This document shows, piece after piece, positions 38,047 through 46,218 of a stretch of DNA of 59,720 bases. Where the stretch lies: the IMG/VR virus record IMGVR_UViG_3300032287_002700, positions 1 through 59,720 of that record; one strand, written 5' to 3'. The DNA is from a virus. Position 1 is the first letter of the stretch, and the number at the start of each line of letters is the position of its first letter. Below the pieces are notes generated by a model. It saw nothing but the letters and a program-made list of their open reading frames with translations, did no database searches and was not told the origin of the DNA. The translations under genes were made by a program, and so were the position numbers.

Positions 38047-38223
38047 ATGCACGCGCAAAGCGGTGAACTTTTGGAGTACCTCGAACGCAAGGCAATCTGC
38101 ATGGTCGAAGGCGCGACGGAAGAACAGGCAATCGAGATAGCCTATGAGCAAATTAAGGGCAAGCTGACCGCATGGGTGCCCGACATAATCGCGAAGGATA
38201 TCAAGCGACTCAAAGAAAAGTAG
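38047..38223 (+). CDS. Small acidic helical protein
   Basis: 58 residues (MHAQSGELLEYLERKAICMV then GATEEQAIEIAYEQIKGKLTAW). AGGGGA precedes ATG 38047 and a promoter with an A operator lies 34 bases upstream. The stop overlaps a degraded B site (core 38220-38229). Unknown function; below the size many gene callers accept. Confidence 0.6.
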   Translation: MHAQSGELLEYLERKAICMVEGATEEQAIEIAYEQIKGKLTAWVPDIIAKDIKRLKEK

Positions 38224-38238
38224 CGTTGCGTTTTTCTG
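38211..38238. repeat. Family B site, degraded
   Basis: AAAGAAAA, GTAGCGTTGC (38220-38229), GTTTTTCTG; overlaps the stop of the gene at 38047. Confidence 0.5.
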
Positions 38239-38316
38239 CGCGTTGTCTCGTTAGTTGCAATTGGCATCTTTGCGTGTTACCTTGGATCACCTTCCCCTAT
38301 ACAAGAGAGTGCAGCA

Positions 38317-38907
38317 ATGCCAAAGAAAGCAAGCAAGCAGAACGCCTCGGGGCGCAATGAGCCGTCCCGCTGGGTATCCAAGATCGTCGGGCATGAAAAG
38401 GTGCCCGCGTCTCAACTTCTAGCGAACCCGTTCAACCACAGGAAGCACCCAGAGAAGCAACGCAAGGTGGTTGCGGCGTCGATCGAGGAACTAGGCTTTG
38501 TGAAGTCGGTGCTGGTTAATCGCACGACTGGCCGAATCATCGACGGGCACGAACGGGTAATGCAGGCCCTAGGCGTAGGTGATGAAACGCTCGTTGACGT
38601 GGAATACGTTGAGCTTTCCGAAGAGGACGAGAAGAAAGCCCTGCTCATCCTCGATGCGTCAAGCGAGCTGGCCGAAGTCGATGCGGCGCAGTTGGATCAA
38701 CTGGTTGCTGATTGTGCGTTCGGGATGGAATCTCTCGATGAACTGGCGAAAGAAATGCTTGCTGAATGCGGGCAGTGGCAGGGGGATGAGAGCCCAAGCT
38801 TTGAACCTGGAACAGTGGATGACCAAGGCAAGCTAGATGAATTGTCCCCGGTAATGGTTGCTTGCCCACATTGCAAAGCGGAGTTCAATTGCCGTGAGCA
38901 AGTCTGA
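38317..38907 (+). CDS. ParB-like N-domain protein near the terminase
   Basis: 196 residues. KVPASQLLANPFNHRKHPEKQRKVVAASIEELGF then GRIIDGHERVMQALGVGDETLVDVEYVELSEEDEKKALLILD is the ParB-like nuclease domain commonly found beside terminase and DNA modification genes. A CPHC..C zinc-like pair ends the protein. It overlaps the Mom-like gene by 14 bases. Likely linked to DNA modification or packaging. Confidence 0.75.
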   Translation: MPKKASKQNASGRNEPSRWVSKIVGHEKVPASQLLANPFNHRKHPEKQRKVVAASIEELGFVKSVLVNRTTGRIIDGHERVMQALGVGDETLVDVEYVELSEEDEKKALLILDASSELAEVDAAQLDQLVADCAFGMESLDELAKEMLAECGQWQGDESPSFEPGTVDDQGKLDELSPVMVACPHCKAEFNCREQV

Positions 38908-39427
38908 TTTGCAGATTGATTGGGCTACTCACGAAGCAGCAAAGTATGCTTGCGAAAACTGGCACTACACGAAGACGCTACCAGTTGGAAAAATGGTAAA
39001 AGTCGGCGTTTGGGAGTGTGGTAAGTTCATCGGGGTAGTGTTGTTCGCATGGGGCATGAACAGAAATCTAGGGAGTCCGTATGGTTTGCGTATTGGCGAA
39101 TGCTGCGAACTTGTCAGAGTGGCGATGACCACTCACAGAAACGCAGTCAGCAGGATCATAAGAGTTAGCCTAGTGTTTCTTAAGAAGCAATCACCTGGAT
39201 TGAGAATGGTTGTGTCTTTTGCAGACCCAGAGCAAGGGCACTTAGGAGGAATCTACCAAGCTGGCAATTGGATATACGCTGGGAAGAGCGCGGATTCTTT
39301 CGAGTGGGTATTGAATGGAAAGCGATTGAACAAGCGGGCGTATACTGGTCAGCAATTTGGGGGGGGCGAGATCGGTTGCATCAGTTCCTTCTGGGGCACT
39401 CAAGAGAAAGATATGCGGAAAGCATAG
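38894..39427 (+). CDS. mom: Mom-like DNA modification protein
   Basis: 177 residues from GTG 38894. WHYTKTLPVGKMVKVGVWECGKFIGVVLFAWG, ECCELVRVAMT, VSFADPEQGHLGGIYQAGNWIY and NGKRLNKRA follow the Mom pattern: a GNAT-like fold that in phage Mu converts adenine to a carbamoylmethyl form and blocks restriction. Length is shorter than Mu Mom (about 241). Here it is near a ParB-like protein and the terminase, a frequent phage arrangement. Confidence 0.75.
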   Translation: MSKSDLQIDWATHEAAKYACENWHYTKTLPVGKMVKVGVWECGKFIGVVLFAWGMNRNLGSPYGLRIGECCELVRVAMTTHRNAVSRIIRVSLVFLKKQSPGLRMVVSFADPEQGHLGGIYQAGNWIYAGKSADSFEWVLNGKRLNKRAYTGQQFGGGEIGCISSFWGTQEKDMRKA

Positions 39428-39434
39428 ATACCTT

Positions 39435-39590
39435 ATGCCCCTAGACTCAGCTATGCGCAAACAAATAGAATCACTATCAAGACCATATCCAAAACGCGTT
39501 AGAAGTGCTGATGGCGGCACGCTCAACAATCCAGTTGAGAAGGGGCAGTTCGAATCTGACCCTAACGCTTCCCAGCACGACGGGAAGTAA
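39435..39590 (+). CDS. Small protein before the terminase
   Basis: 51 residues from ATG 39435: MPLDSAMRKQIESLSRPYP then KRVRSADGGTLNNPVEKGQFE and a polar end. It starts seven bases after the Mom-like stop and ends 15 bases before the terminase small subunit candidate. No family recognised, moderate support. Confidence 0.45.
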   Translation: MPLDSAMRKQIESLSRPYPKRVRSADGGTLNNPVEKGQFESDPNASQHDGK

Positions 39591-39605
39591 AAGGGCAGAA
39601 AAGCC

Positions 39606-40121
39606 ATGACGAAGCGCGCCGGAAAAAAGAAGTCACCGGTGCAAGGCAAGAACACGACAGGCAATAAGCCGGGGTCACAGAGCCGAGCACTGAAAGCGAC
39701 AGGCGAACCCCAGAAAGAATCATTCTTCTGGCCTGAGTTAACCAATGCCAATGAAGCGACTGCGATCAAGGCAGGACGCGGGGATCAGGTCAAACGACTC
39801 AAAGACCTACGCTTAGAGCTGCGAGCCGTGAACGAACGCTGGCCCGTGCCGCAAGAGCTACGGGAACGGATGGTGTTCGAATCTGCAAGAATCGCGATGA
39901 GTCCCGATTCAGGCCCGAAGGAAAAGCTATGGGCCACAAGACTTCTGCTAGCGATGGACGCTGCGAACAACAAGCCAAGAGACTTACCAACGCAGATAGC
40001 AGGATCGGCGAATATCACAGTCAATCAAGTGCTTGCCTTGATCGAAGGGCCGGGCAGGGATGAAGAGCTTGACCTAAGAGAGTTCAAGGTGATACCAGGG
40101 GGTGAGGATGACTACGCTTAA
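39606..40121 (+). CDS. Terminase small subunit candidate
   Basis: 171 residues, a Lys/Ser/Gly-rich N-terminal tail (residues 1-40) then helical segments (RLKDLRLELRAVNERWPVPQELRERMVFESARIAM...EKLWATRLLLAM). Its position directly before the large subunit, overlapping it by 14 bases, and its helical DNA-binding style suggest TerS. Not recognised by motif. Confidence 0.6.
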   Translation: MTKRAGKKKSPVQGKNTTGNKPGSQSRALKATGEPQKESFFWPELTNANEATAIKAGRGDQVKRLKDLRLELRAVNERWPVPQELRERMVFESARIAMSPDSGPKEKLWATRLLLAMDAANNKPRDLPTQIAGSANITVNQVLALIEGPGRDEELDLREFKVIPGGEDDYA

Positions 40122-42576
40122 CGTGCCGGCGTGGGTCAGTCCTAAAGAGGCTCAGCGAGCAGTTGATGACGCGCGGGCGATGCGTAGTCCCTTGCTGATG
40201 GCGGAGCGATTCTCAAACGGAGAATGGAAACGTGCTCGGCATCTAGCGGTAATTGACTTCGAGTTTCGGAACTTGCTAAGTGATCCGAACCTAGATTGCT
40301 TGATAGTCAAATGTCCAGTTCGCCATGGAAAACTTCTCGCCGACGAAACGCCTATATGGACGCCTGACGGATGGAAAACCCATGGCGAGCTAGCCGTAGG
40401 GTCAAGGGTGTTCGCAGCGGATGGGACGATTTCCACTGTGATAGGGATATCGGCAAAGCAGGAAGCAGATTGTGAAGTGGTCTTCTCCGATGGTGAAGTC
40501 ATCAAGTGTCACGAAGCGCATGAGTGGATGGTATGGGATCGAAAGAAGCGGCGATGGAGAATCATTGAGACGAAAGAGCTTTTCGAAGGTGTTTTTCATA
40601 GCCATGAAAAGGGAGTCCCGCGGGCTAGATACTCCATTCCGTTCGGTGAGGTTTGCGATGGGCATAGCGATCCGTTGCCAGTCGATCCCTATTGGCTTGG
40701 AGTTTGGCTTGGTGACGGCAGGTCGAGTGCTTGGGACTTCTGCGGATGCAAAGAGGATTCAGAATACATTCTCGGCTTACTCGAATCCCGCGGCATGGTT
40801 CGATCATGGTCAACAGTTCACAAAACAACCGGCGTTCACTACTTCGGATTCAGTGGGCTACCCAAGCTAAAATCACTGGGCCTCAAGAACAATAAGCACA
40901 TACCGGACGAGTATCTAACCGCGAATCAGTCAGTGAGGCTCGACGTTCTCCGCGGCTTGGTTGATACGGATGGTCACGTTGAGGATGACGGAAGGGTTCG
41001 CATTGTTACCGCTTCCAAGCAGCTTGCCGACGATATTGAAACGCTAGTTCGTTCGTTCGGGTGGAGAGCGTCAACAACGTTCCAAGAACCGGCGATGAGT
41101 AGTTCCGGGATCCAGGGTCGAAAGAGAGTCTATACCGTTCAGTTCATGCCGCGGGGATTGATCGTCGCAAACCTTCCAAGGAAACAAAAGGGACGCAAGG
41201 CGAATCTATACAAGAACGGAAAGTCACTGACGATTCGTGAAGTTCGCCGGGTCGCTCCAAGTCCAGGCCATTGCATCGAGATCGATCACCCTTCGCACTT
41301 GTACCTATGCGGGAAAACCAACAAGCCGACGCATAACAGCCAGTACTTAGCACGATGGGCACCGGCTTGGTACATGCTAAGAAACCCCTACAAGCGAGTG
41401 ATGATTTGCACCAATACGGCAACGCTTGCTAGCAGTCACTCAAGGTGGGTACGTGACAAGGTACACGAGCTTTCACCGATGATGGGGCTCGATGGCGTTG
41501 ATCCGAAGCACTCAGCGGTGCGTAACTGGCAGTTAGAGAAGACCAAGGGTGAATGCCTAGCGGCTGGGGTTGGATCATCGATCGTGGGATTCGGTGCGAA
41601 CTTACTAATCATCGACGACTACCTCAAGGATGCGAAGTCGGCTTACTCGCAGAAGGTTCGGGACGATCAGTGGGATTGGTTTGTTTCCACTTCCGGCACG
41701 CGACTCGAGCCGGGCGGGAAAGTGGTTCTGCTTTGTACCCAATGGAACGCTGACGACTTGATAGGCCGTATCGAATCACGCAAGGAGGAACTGGATATCC
41801 GGGTGCGATCAGTAACGCTGCAAGCCTTGAGGGAAGGTACCGAAGTCAAAGACCCGTTGAACAGGCAAGAGGGTGAAGCATTGTGGCCGGAGCGCTGGCC
41901 TGCGGAAGTAATGGAGAGACGCAAGCGGCAAGCGGGGCACTGGTGGCACTCCATCTACCAGGGGAATCCCAAGGGCTCGTCGATGGCGAACTTCCCCGAT
42001 TCCTACTTTGCGAACATCTGGGCCGACGATGATGAGTTCCCAGAGCCGAAGGACTGCTTAATCTCGGCTGCATTCCTCGATCCGTCGAAGGGCAAGAACG
42101 CTCGCAAGGGTGACTACCAAGCACAAATATGGGTCGGATTCCGCAACGGGCTTTTCTACGTCGATTCGGACATTGACCGCAAGCCGGTATCAAAGATGGT
42201 CAGAGACTACGTGACGTTCAACCGAGAACGGCGTACGGCCTTCGTAGGACTTGAGGCGAACGCATGGCAAGACTTGCTAGCCGACGATTACTGGGAAGTC
42301 TGCAACGAGATCGGATACAACGCCGATAGGCCTATCCTCGTTGAACAGCGAGTCAACAAGCATGTTCGAATCGAACGCCTCGGGAAGTGGTTCGATAAGA
42401 GGTTGCTACGCTTCCGCAAGTCGGCGAGCAATGAGCTACTGATTCGGCAAGCGAAGGCGTTCCCATACGGCGATCATGACGACGGGCCGGACGCATTGGA
42501 AGCAGCAATCGCGTTGCTATGCCGGTCAGTGGATGTTTTGCATGGCTTACATGAGGTAGAGGAAACGGAAATATGA
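40108..42576 (+). CDS. terL: Terminase large subunit precursor with intein
   Basis: 822 residues from ATG 40108; removal of a 335-residue intein leaves 487. Extein: CPVRHGK joined to SQYLARWAPAWYML rebuilds the Walker A motif, LLIIDDYLKDA is Walker B, and AAFLDPSKGKNARKGDYQAQIWVG starts the RNase H-like nuclease. It translocates DNA into heads. The intein interrupts the Walker A lysine-serine junction, so unspliced protein should be inactive. It overlaps the small subunit upstream and the next gene by four bases. Confidence 0.85.
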   Translation: MTTLNVPAWVSPKEAQRAVDDARAMRSPLLMAERFSNGEWKRARHLAVIDFEFRNLLSDPNLDCLIVKCPVRHGKLLADETPIWTPDGWKTHGELAVGSRVFAADGTISTVIGISAKQEADCEVVFSDGEVIKCHEAHEWMVWDRKKRRWRIIETKELFEGVFHSHEKGVPRARYSIPFGEVCDGHSDPLPVDPYWLGVWLGDGRSSAWDFCGCKEDSEYILGLLESRGMVRSWSTVHKTTGVHYFGFSGLPKLKSLGLKNNKHIPDEYLTANQSVRLDVLRGLVDTDGHVEDDGRVRIVTASKQLADDIETLVRSFGWRASTTFQEPAMSSSGIQGRKRVYTVQFMPRGLIVANLPRKQKGRKANLYKNGKSLTIREVRRVAPSPGHCIEIDHPSHLYLCGKTNKPTHNSQYLARWAPAWYMLRNPYKRVMICTNTATLASSHSRWVRDKVHELSPMMGLDGVDPKHSAVRNWQLEKTKGECLAAGVGSSIVGFGANLLIIDDYLKDAKSAYSQKVRDDQWDWFVSTSGTRLEPGGKVVLLCTQWNADDLIGRIESRKEELDIRVRSVTLQALREGTEVKDPLNRQEGEALWPERWPAEVMERRKRQAGHWWHSIYQGNPKGSSMANFPDSYFANIWADDDEFPEPKDCLISAAFLDPSKGKNARKGDYQAQIWVGFRNGLFYVDSDIDRKPVSKMVRDYVTFNRERRTAFVGLEANAWQDLLADDYWEVCNEIGYNADRPILVEQRVNKHVRIERLGKWFDKRLLRFRKSASNELLIRQAKAFPYGDHDDGPDALEAAIALLCRSVDVLHGLHEVEETEI
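40333..41337 (+). other. Intein with LAGLIDADG endonuclease domain (class 3 type)
   Basis: 335 residues (precursor residues 76-410). Block A is LLADETPIWTPDGWKTHGELAVG, so the first residue is Leu, not Cys or Ser; block B contains KCHEAHEWMVW; the end is GHCIEIDHPSHLYLCGKTN then KPTHN before Ser+1. The Trp (HEW), Cys (GHC) and Thr (THN) match the WCT triplet of class 3 inteins. LGVWLGDG and LRGLVDTDG are the two dodecapeptides of a LAGLIDADG homing endonuclease, which may still be active. Confidence 0.85.
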
Positions 42577-43109
42577 ACGCTCAGGTCAAATTCGTAGTGC
42601 ATTACGGCGGGTGGAAACTAAACGTCCTCGACCTTGAGGCGCTTCAAAAGTGGGTCGATTCAGGCCGGGTAAATGCCGATTCGCAAATTGAGATTGCAGA
42701 TACCTTTGAGATAGTCGCAGCAAGGAAAATACAGGGTTTGCGATTTGAAGGGGTGGAAACGTTTCCAGCGCCGGAGCCTGTGAAGGATCAACTACCGCAG
42801 AAACGCGCAGAAAAAAACAACGTTGCAAATATTGGCAAGATCGATCCGAAGTTGGATCAGTTGCTCGAAGGGTTGTGGCGGAGCTGGTTGATGGTCGGAG
42901 GCTTGGCTTGCTTCCTGCTTGCGACAGCTTGGGGAGCGTCAATGAACTACAGGAATCCTGCGGATACCTTTTTTGCAAGTCTGATTTGCGGCGTTATCTT
43001 AGGGGCTATGTTCTCTGTATTGAGCATGGGCCTCAGGGTTGTTTTGGAAGTCGCAAGAAAGGTACTCGGCGGTGGTCAATCACAAAATCGTTCGCGAGAA
43101 GATTGCTGA
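42573..43109 (+). CDS. Membrane protein with A and B sites in its linker
   Basis: 178 residues, ATG 42573 overlapping the terminase stop. N-terminal domain (WKLNVLDLEALQKWVDSGRVNADSQI, GYF_2-like style), then linker VETFPAPEP (A core 42755-42766) and AEKNNVANI (B core 42817-42826), then two membrane segments (WLMVGGLACFLLATAWGA; LICGVILGAMFSVLSMGL). Same linker order as the gene at 4394. Function unknown. Confidence 0.6.
   Translation: MNAQVKFVVHYGGWKLNVLDLEALQKWVDSGRVNADSQIEIADTFEIVAARKIQGLRFEGVETFPAPEPVKDQLPQKRAEKNNVANIGKIDPKLDQLLEGLWRSWLMVGGLACFLLATAWGASMNYRNPADTFFASLICGVILGAMFSVLSMGLRVVLEVARKVLGGGQSQNRSREDC
42754..42767. repeat. Family A palindrome, in CDS
   Basis: Core 42755-42766, coding VETFPA in the gene at 42573; B centre 61 bases on. 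Confidence 0.9.
42808..42835. repeat. Family B site, in CDS
   Basis: CAGAAAAAA then core ACAACGTTGC 42817-42826; codes AEKNNVANI. Confidence 0.75.
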
Positions 43110-43329
43110 GCTTGCGTTGCTCGACGGCTGCGAATTGACCAAGGCTGAGCTAGATCGGCTTGAGGGCGTTTGGACGCTGGCGTATACGACCCCGATGCCG
43201 GGTTGGGCCTATGAGATGCTCCAGAGTCAGACGCTAGATCAGCGTGTATACAAGCTCGGTCAGATGACGCGGCGGGTTCAACTGCAAAACACTCTGTGCA
43301 TCGGGCGGTCAAAGATCGTCAAGAAATAG
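43072..43329 (+). CDS. Small protein, unknown
   Basis: 85 residues from GTG 43072, overlapping the previous gene by 38 bases. Helical (REKIAELALLDGCELTKAELDRLEGVW) with a basic tail. No family recognised. Confidence 0.5.
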   Translation: MVNHKIVREKIAELALLDGCELTKAELDRLEGVWTLAYTTPMPGWAYEMLQSQTLDQRVYKLGQMTRRVQLQNTLCIGRSKIVKK

Positions 43330-43338
43330 TCTGTTTTG

Positions 43339-43354
43339 GTGGAAACGTTTCCAC
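43339..43354. repeat. Family A palindrome, intergenic
   Basis: Full 16-bp copy after the stop at 43329; TTTTT follows. Confidence 0.9.
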
Positions 43355-43376
43355 TTTTTGTTTTGTTTTGGCCTTC

Positions 43377-43386
43377 AGTGGCGTTG
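43377..43386 (+). promoter_or_regulatory. C motif before gene 43405 (one mismatch)
   Basis: AGTGGCGTTG, 18 bases before ATG 43405, just after an A site. Confidence 0.35.
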
Positions 43387-43404
43387 ATATCTTGGAGTGA
43401 AATC

Positions 43405-43680
43405 ATGGCTAAAAGCGTTGAATGGTCACGTGCTGACGATGGGATTTACGAGGGTGTTTCGGTTCACGGGCACTGGTTGATCCTTGAGCATGGCGACGGA
43501 TGGATCATCGAGAAACCTTCGGGCTTCGAAGCAGACTTTCCGCGATGCGTCAGCGCTGAGCAAGCCATGGAATACGTAGAGGCAGAAATCAAGGAACTAC
43601 GGCGGCAACGTGCGGCTGACTTGAGGATTGCCCAAGCTATCGAACAGCAAGCATTGGCGAGGGGTTATGAGCGAGTCTGA
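43405..43680 (+). CDS. Small protein, unknown
   Basis: 91 residues from ATG 43405 (GGAG SD). It starts MAKSVEWSRADDGIYEGVSV and ends in a helix (EIKELRRQRAADLRIAQAIEQ). A family A site (43341) and a near-perfect C motif (43377-43386) lie before it. Unknown function. Confidence 0.5.
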   Translation: MAKSVEWSRADDGIYEGVSVHGHWLILEHGDGWIIEKPSGFEADFPRCVSAEQAMEYVEAEIKELRRQRAADLRIAQAIEQQALARGYERV

Positions 43681-44650
43681 ATTGGTGCAGGTTAAGGGGC
43701 TGACGGAAGTCGCGGCGGAGTCCGTGATTGCAGCTTGGAAGGAAGAGTTTGCCGGGCTCACGGCTGACACGAAGGAAGGGTACGAAGAGGTTCGCAAGGC
43801 TATTCGACTTTGTGTCTCGAAGCGAACGGAGATCGACGACAGGCGGACAGGGCTCAACAAGGAAGCTTTGGAGTGGCAACGTAAAGTTAACGCAGAGGCG
43901 AAGCGGCTTACCGCGTTGATCGTTGAGATAGAGGAGCCTTTGAAGGCGAAGAAAAAGGCGGTCGATGACGAGGCGGCGCGAGTCAAGGCAGAACTGGAAG
44001 CGAAGCAGAAAGCCTTCGTTGATGGCAGGATTGCCAAGTTCGTTGAGTTGACCGGCAAGCCTTGCACGATGGAACAGGTTGAAACCTGGACGGATACCGA
44101 GTACTTCGAAGCTTTGGAAGCGGGTCGCGTTGAGAAGGTGCAAGCCGAAGCAGAGGCCGCTAGAATCGCACAGGAAGAGCAAGCGAAGCGTGAGGCCCTG
44201 CAAGCCGAGCAAGCCAAGCTAGCAGCGGAACGGGCTGAATTCGAACGCGAGCGGGCCAAGCAACAGGAAGAGCTTGACCGGCTGCGATACGAGGCCCAAT
44301 TACGCCAACAAGAGATCGACGCACAACGGGCACAAGTCGAAAAGCAGCAACGCGAACAGCAAGCCGCGATCGATGCCGAACGTCAAAGACTTGAGGACGA
44401 AGAGCGAGCCCGCATTGTAGAAGCAGAAAACCAAGCCAAGCTGAAAGAGATTCAGGACGCTATCGGGCAACATGCGGGTGAACTTCGCGTGATCCGTGGT
44501 GGCTTGGATCAAAATTGCTTCAAGCTTGCAAGCCTCGTCGAAGACCCAGTTCTCAGCAGCGTGTTCCGAAAAGTCTACGAAGACCTCGATACGGCCGTTC
44601 AAGCCTTTACGAATCAATTCCAACGTTTTGCAAGGCCGGACGACTTCTAG
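43667..44650 (+). CDS. Coiled-coil protein, DUF1351-like
   Basis: 327 residues from ATG 43667. A first domain (GYEEVRKAIRLCVSKRTEIDDRRTGLNKE) resembling DUF1351 phage proteins, then a long coiled coil rich in Glu, Gln, Arg and Ala (about 120-250). It may be a recombination or replication accessory; unproven. Followed by an A and a B site within 45 bases of its stop. Confidence 0.55.
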   Translation: MSESELVQVKGLTEVAAESVIAAWKEEFAGLTADTKEGYEEVRKAIRLCVSKRTEIDDRRTGLNKEALEWQRKVNAEAKRLTALIVEIEEPLKAKKKAVDDEAARVKAELEAKQKAFVDGRIAKFVELTGKPCTMEQVETWTDTEYFEALEAGRVEKVQAEAEAARIAQEEQAKREALQAEQAKLAAERAEFERERAKQQEELDRLRYEAQLRQQEIDAQRAQVEKQQREQQAAIDAERQRLEDEERARIVEAENQAKLKEIQDAIGQHAGELRVIRGGLDQNCFKLASLVEDPVLSSVFRKVYEDLDTAVQAFTNQFQRFARPDDF

Positions 44651-44653
44651 GGC

Positions 44654-44667
44654 TGGAAACGTTTCCA
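44654..44667. repeat. Family A palindrome, intergenic
   Basis: Core 44655-44666, four bases after the coiled-coil gene; B centre 26 bases on. Confidence 0.9.
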
Positions 44668-44672
44668 CTTCG

Positions 44673-44700
44673 TAGAAAAACGCAACGTTACTTTTTTGAG
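44673..44700. repeat. Family B site, intergenic
   Basis: TAGAAAAAC then core GCAACGTTAC 44682-44691 and TTTTTTGAG; 22 bases before the acetyltransferase start. Confidence 0.75.
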
Positions 44701-44712
44701 CGAGAGGAAGTT

Positions 44713-45144
44713 ATGACGGCCCATACTCGTTGGTTGACAATACCCGACCTGCCCGCAGTGATGGAGATACTCGAAGGCAACGGGATCGACATACCAGAGG
44801 CTGAATTGCGGCTGATGCTCAGGCAGCGGAACGTGATCGGCATGGTTGCAGAATGCTCAGGTTTAGTCTCCGGCGTGGTTGTTTACGCTCTTGAGAAGCA
44901 GGCGATTGATATTCATCTGCTAGCGGTCGATCCGGGGCAGCAATGGCAGGGCGTAGGGCGTTGCTTGATCGATACGCTCAAAAAAAAGGTTGACGGCAAG
45001 CGGCGTTCACTGTTCGCCACTGTCAGTGAGTACGACGTAGCGGCGCAGATGTTCTCAAAGGCGATGGGCTTCCTGGCCGTGGAGACTCTCCGCGACTGGG
45101 ACGATCAAGGGGACGGGATTTTGTTTCAGTACGTGAGGGCGTGA
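44713..45144 (+). CDS. GNAT acetyltransferase
   Basis: 143 residues from ATG 44713. IHLLAVDPGQQWQGVGRCLIDTLKKKV is the acetyl-CoA pyrophosphate loop (V..xxxQxxGxG/A), and ATVSEYDVAAQMFSKAMGF is the typical last motif. Substrate unknown. A and B sites at 44655-44691 precede it. Confidence 0.75.
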   Translation: MTAHTRWLTIPDLPAVMEILEGNGIDIPEAELRLMLRQRNVIGMVAECSGLVSGVVVYALEKQAIDIHLLAVDPGQQWQGVGRCLIDTLKKKVDGKRRSLFATVSEYDVAAQMFSKAMGFLAVETLRDWDDQGDGILFQYVRA

Positions 45145-45146
45145 AA

Positions 45147-45263
45147 ATGTTGACGGCGTTTGTTTGCGGGATCGTTTCCGGCTTGCTTTACTTGGCAGTT
45201 TCTGCGGCGTTAGTAGTTCGGGCAGTTGGTAGTTTCTTTGAGTCAAATGAGGCTTGCGAATGA
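45147..45263 (+). CDS. 38-residue membrane peptide
   Basis: MLTAFVCGIVSGLLYLAVSA then ALVVRAVGSFFESNEACE, one membrane helix. ATG 45147 follows the acetyltransferase stop by two bases and its stop overlaps the next start (ATGA), which supports translation. Confidence 0.45.
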   Translation: MLTAFVCGIVSGLLYLAVSAALVVRAVGSFFESNEACE

Positions 45264-45961
45264 GCGAACGTATCGAACAGTTTTGGCGGCCAGCAACGGC
45301 GGATGATGTTGCTAGGGTGATGAGGTGTGAGACGGTTGAGGCGAGGTTTCGAGACAATACAGATAAAAAATGGAAGCATGCGCTTCTCTCCGGGTGGAGC
45401 AAAATAGACAAGTCGGATTCGCTTCAATGGGCATCATCAGAAGGTACGTTTTGGCGATTTTGCCAAGTCTACGACCCGCAGCAATGGTGGCTCAACAAGC
45501 CCGAGCCCGGCGAAGGTTTTAGGTTGCTTGGTAAGTTTCCGCATGAGGATAAACTGGAGCATGATGAAGAGTGGGATGCAAACAAAAAGCACTGGAAGTG
45601 GAACCCAGGCATCTCTCGCACTCCCGCACAAGTTGAAACCACTTGGTATCGCCGACGCATTGAAACCAACTCTCCAGCATCTTTGGACAGTTGCCGCTCC
45701 CGCGACACAATCCCCAGCGGCTGGCGCGTACTTGGCAAAGATGAAGAGCGATTAGCAAGTGATGCGTATTGGTCAAACGGATGCGATGACTGGCTCATCA
45801 TCGGTGATGATCGGGTTGCGATTGCGAATAACCAAGAGTGGCACGCTATCCGCTTAAATACCAACGTCACTGAATTGATCCTCATCGAAGGCTTCGGCTA
45901 TGTTCTTCCAGGCGGTGGACGCATTCGCGTAACCGCGAAAGGCTTTGACGTGTTGCCATGA
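45260..45961 (+). CDS. Unknown early protein, aromatic-rich
   Basis: 233 residues. WKHALLSGWSKIDKSDSLQWASSEGTFWRFCQVYDPQQWW and a later SGWRVLGKDEERLASDAYW. Repeated GW and W-R motifs suggest two related small domains. ATGA overlap upstream; no family recognised. Confidence 0.55.
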   Translation: MSERIEQFWRPATADDVARVMRCETVEARFRDNTDKKWKHALLSGWSKIDKSDSLQWASSEGTFWRFCQVYDPQQWWLNKPEPGEGFRLLGKFPHEDKLEHDEEWDANKKHWKWNPGISRTPAQVETTWYRRRIETNSPASLDSCRSRDTIPSGWRVLGKDEERLASDAYWSNGCDDWLIIGDDRVAIANNQEWHAIRLNTNVTELILIEGFGYVLPGGGRIRVTAKGFDVLP

Positions 45962-46218
45962 GTTATGACGCTACCTGCCCGCATTGCGGCGAGGAATTCA
46001 ATGTTGAGGAAGAGGATTGTCGCGAGTCCGGGCCTTACGCATGCCCTGAATGCAACAAAGAAATCTGGATTGAAGTGGAGCACTTTGTAACGTACGAAGC
46101 GACTTGTATGCCGCAGGATCACAAGTGGGTTCAGTGGGACAATGACAAGGATTGGCAGAAATGCGAGAAGTGCCGAGACGTAAGGCACAAAAGCAAGGCA
46201 GAAAAGGCTGGTGAATGA
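45958..46218 (+). CDS. Zinc-ribbon protein
   Basis: 86 residues: CPHCGEE..CPECNK and CEKCRDVRHK make one full ribbon and a half site. Overlaps its neighbours by four bases each side. Probably nucleic-acid binding or regulatory. Confidence 0.6.
   Translation: MSYDATCPHCGEEFNVEEEDCRESGPYACPECNKEIWIEVEHFVTYEATCMPQDHKWVQWDNDKDWQKCEKCRDVRHKSKAEKAGE

Noticed and set aside
39357-39434. Longer form of the small protein at 39435
   Set aside because: The extension overlaps the Mom-like gene and looks like its shadow.
45200-45210. GCGGCGTTAG as another C motif
   Set aside because: It lies inside the 38-residue membrane peptide gene and matches only part of the consensus.
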